From Sambucus nigra (taxonomy: Eukaryota > Streptophyta > Magnoliopsida > Dipsacales > Adoxaceae), in NCBI GenBank assembly GCA_949130495.1, contig OX422215.1, forward strand, positions 528,099,755 through 528,163,754: a stretch of DNA of 64,000 bases, written 5' to 3'. The translations under genes were made by a program, and so were the position numbers. Shown here in pieces: positions 61,439 to 64,000 of the stretch; the stretch's first letter is position 1; every line of letters starts with the position of its first letter. The notes under the pieces were generated by a model. It was not told the DNA's origin. It saw only the letters and a list, made by a program, of their open reading frames with translations, and did not search any database.

Positions 61439-61558
61439 TATCAAATGGCGTCGTTACCGGGGAGATGCAAAAGTTCTTTCTATCAAATGGCTCCGTTGCC
61501 GGGGAGATGCAAAAGTTCTTTCTATCAAATGGTGCCATTGCCATTCTTAGGATTGTGA
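61439..61558 (+). repeat. Triplicated LTR-end/primer-site segment, 42-bp period
   Basis: Three units start at 61439, 61481 and 61523, each beginning TATCAAATGG. The primer-site part reads TGGCGTCGTTACCGGGGA (61446-61463), TGGCTCCGTTGCCGGGGA and TGGTGCCATTGCC. The plant tRNA-Asp complement is TGGCGCCGTTGCCGGGGA, so copy one has two mismatches and copy two has one. Confidence 0.85.
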
Positions 61559-62529
61559 AGCTCGGAGCGGATTTCATATTGTAATTCATTCATTTTTTTG
61601 TACTTTATTTTTTTTGTACCATTTTTATATTTTTAGAAGGCTTGTATTTAGGATTATTTTATCATTGGCCTGTATTGCGGTGCTTAGAGACACCATTTAT
61701 TTTTCATTTAAAATTATAATAATTGAAAAGCGTGATAGAAAAACCGGACAAGGTAGAGAGAGGGCGTCCATTGACGAGGATTTAGAAGCCTCTCTACTTT
61801 GGGTCGGTAAGACTCCCGGGGACGACTGGGATAGGCGTGATCTCCCCCCGATCGACTCAAAACTTTCGGCACCCCACGGCGTAAAAACCGTGGGAGGTAT
61901 ATTTCTTACACCCTCGCGCCTCTCCTGTTAGCGAGTCATTTATTTTGTGTGCTTTGTGTGCTCTTATTTGATTTTATTCTCGCATTTATTTTCGAATGGT
62001 GTGATGAATTAATTAATTAAGACCTACCGTCACTCGACTCACTCGCTTACCTGTGTGCTACCCTAGCCATCACTAAATTTAAAATCAATCAACTAGGTAG
62101 CCCACTAGGAGAACAATTTGCATAGGCGATCACTAAAATATTTCCGTGATTTTTTATCGCCCACGGACTTAATTAAAATCGGACTAGCCTCTCACTAATT
62201 TTGAAGATAAAAATTGGCTATGTGCTAGTTAGAAAATTTTCTTGACGCGTGTGTGTGTCCAATTCATTTTTCGGTAGTCGATTTTAGTTAGTCCGTCCAA
62301 TTCAACGAGTCCATATTTTTTTCCCCACCTTTTCTTCCAAAAAAAAAAAATCCAAAAATATTTTTCTTTATTTATTTTTCCAAAAATCCAAAAATATTTT
62401 CTTTCATTTTTATAAAAAAATAAAAAATCCAAAAATATTTTCTTCCCTTATTTTTAGAAAAATCCAAAAATATTTTCCTTTCTTTTGAAAAAAATTTAAA
62501 CAACTTCAAAAAAAAATATTTCTCTCCTT
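61559..62529 (+). other. Leader of the Athila-like element
   Basis: About 1 kb between primer site and ORF. The short frame 61614-61931 has no motif. The part 62330-62520 alternates A-runs with CCAAAAATATTTT repeats. Confidence 0.5.
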
Positions 62530-64000
62530 ATGGCCGAAGAACGTCCTTTACGGGACTACTTTGGTCATTTTCCATTGACACGTGACACGTGTGAGAGTGA
62601 TCCCGAGCGGTTTCTTTATGATATTCTTCATGATTTCACCTCTCTCACGACTACCGTTGGTACTCTTGACCCATCCGTGCATGCACCTCCTATTGCATCA
62701 CCCTCGGTGTCAAGTGTCACCGTGCCTCCTCCTTTGTTGTGCACCCACTGTTCGTATGCCGATCACATGTCCCATGAGTGACTATACATGTCATATCCAT
62801 CCGAATCCACCATAGAACATGTGTATCCATATGACACTGTCCCGGAACCCACCTCGGCCTATTCTCCCTATATACCCAATCTCGAGTTGTGTGAGTCCCC
62901 GAGCTATTCGTGGAGACCTGATCACCCTTCCACGCAATACGTATCCCAATGCGATGTTGTGGATCCTCACACGTTCCCACAGTCGTCATGGCAACCTTGT
63001 GCACCTGTTCACGACCAGTTCCCTCACTACGCACCCCATGCGCATCAACCATTTGTCCATCACCAAAGCAATCCTTTCGTGTATGATGAACTTGGCCCCA
63101 CCCCACACACTTCATATCAGTATTCTCCATATAGTCCCAATTCTAACGTGTTGTGTCCACCTCAACCACCGCCACCACCACCACTCGTCACTCCACCAAA
63201 ACCTTCATCTACCTCCACTCTCGAAAGCCTTTTGCAAAGGTTCATACTTGAGCAAGAGAAAGCCACTCAAATTCAAAATCAAGCTCTCCAAAGGCTTGAA
63301 TAACGTTTAAATGAATTTCAGTGTGAGCGAGAGTCGGATATTCCCATGGCCCCACTCATCGTTGCCACCGAGTGTGACAATGACGTGTCCTCTTGTGACA
63401 CCAATTTTGAGTATGACCAACCCTATCACCTCAAGAATCTTGAAGTTGAGACCATCCCTTGGTCCGGGTCCCAAGTCGACAATTGTGTTGACTTACCTTT
63501 ATATAGTGAGCCTGATCCAATCCCACTATGTCCTCCTGAACCCATCATTACGGTTCACACTCCCGTCATATCCAAAACAATGCCCGAGTCTACACCTATC
63601 GAGCTTCACCCTTGTGTTCCCGAAGAATCAATTTATCCTAGGTTAGCTCCTACTACGAGTGCTCACCATTTTCCCGAGATAGAACCCGTGATAGTTCCTC
63701 ACAATCCGGATATGGATACTGTTACACTATGCTTAGCTCATTTCGAGCCCAATATTTCTAGTGATCCTTCTATCTCCGATCTTGGTGCCTCGTTTTACCC
63801 ATCCACCACAATCACCAATGATACCTTTTTGGAGAAGTTGACAACTCCATCTTTAGAAACCACACTCTCTTGTGAGTATTCCTTTACTCCTCCCAATGAG
63901 TGTGTGTCTCCCACTCTTGAGTTGGATCATCTTCCTCCACCATTTATCCCACTCGATACACCATTTGTCCCACCCGACCCACCCATTATCCTTTCTACCC
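62530..64000 (+). pseudogene. Zinc-knuckle, proline-rich ORF of the Athila-like element (incomplete)
   Basis: One plus-strand frame runs from the ATG at 62530 (MAEERPLRDYFGHF) to the window end, 490 codons, broken only by TGA at 62779-62781 and TAA at 63301-63303. The first stop falls exactly at the last position of a zinc knuckle (CTHCSYADHMSHE then stop, where CX2CX4HX4C expects Cys). Beyond it is a Tyr/Pro/His-rich part, a run of eight prolines near 63168-63191, a predicted helix (ESLLQRFILEQEKATQIQNQ) cut by the second stop, then a Pro/Thr/acidic region to the end. There is no capsid domain between the start and the knuckle, where gag would have one. Probably a gag-derived protein of a non-autonomous element; the function is unknown. 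Confidence 0.6.

Larger units (their letters stand above)
59088..61443 (+). repeat. 5' LTR of an Athila-like gypsy element
   Basis: 2,356 bp from TGATAAGCACC to TTTCTATCA (TGATA/TATCA inverted ends), followed two bases later by a tRNA-Asp-type primer site. It contains a TTTTAGTTTT-rich stretch (59330-59730), a nearly G-free C-rich stretch (59745-60245) and a TATA box at 60250. It is inserted in the gag described above; the partner LTR lies outside the window. Confidence 0.75.

Noticed and set aside
61308..61589. Minus-strand frame with a repeated FDRKNFCISP motif
   Set aside because: The motif repeats because the 42-bp primer-site segment is triplicated; 42 is a multiple of three.

Overview
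The window looks like nuclear DNA of a flowering plant, probably a eudicot, from a repeat-dense, gene-poor region. The base composition is AT-rich. No bacterial-style operons, rRNA or tRNA genes were seen. Almost everything recognisable comes from transposable elements: Ty3/gypsy elements with tRNA-iMet, tRNA-Asp or tRNA-Arg-like primer sites, Copia elements of Sirevirus type, one hAT transposon fragment, and two decayed plant-mobile-domain (PMD) genes. No intact housekeeping gene was found.

Left third (1-27.8 kb): a minus-strand solo LTR (908-3385, target duplication ATATA), a Copia LTR fragment (about 3.5-4.6 kb), two minus-strand PMD-type pseudogenes (5.6-6.6 and 7.2-9.3 kb) with recognisable promoter and intron traces, a gypsy LTR tail carrying a 48-bp minisatellite, and a Tat-type integrase relic (10.98-11.84 kb). 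A complete chromovirus (Tekay/Del-like) lies on the minus strand at 12402-21963. It has 5-bp target duplications CGCAT, two 2.3-kb LTRs, PBS, PPT and a gag-pol broken by several stops and one frameshift. A stretch of LTR-like, tandemly repeated DNA follows (23.4-26.7 kb).

Middle (27.8-40.9 kb): a probable minus-strand LTR is split by a 3.3-kb solo LTR (29191-32524, target duplication ATACA). Next come a Copia-type LTR with a clear TATA box and further decayed LTR DNA, ending at a PPT and the start of another gypsy LTR (40237).

Right third (40.9-64 kb) is a stack of insertions. The 5' end of a hAT element with a BED zinc finger abuts a gypsy gag relic. A 2.9-kb LTR (43492-46398) has internal sequence on both sides. 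Its gag-pol is cut inside the integrase zinc domain by the LTR of a second gypsy element (starts 49907). That LTR was invaded by a pol-less Sirevirus-like Copia element (51779-56864). The gag of the second gypsy element was in turn cut by an Athila-like element (LTR 59088-61443), which runs off the window. The Athila-like element has a triplicated primer site and a long unusual zinc-knuckle/proline-rich ORF.

The signal that recurs across otherwise unrelated elements is a short block of 14-16 bp palindromic words repeated about every 20-25 bp, with a different word in each family. Some of these blocks sit just upstream of TATA boxes. All coordinates, alignments and counts were made by eye. Family names rest on motif recognition, not on searches.
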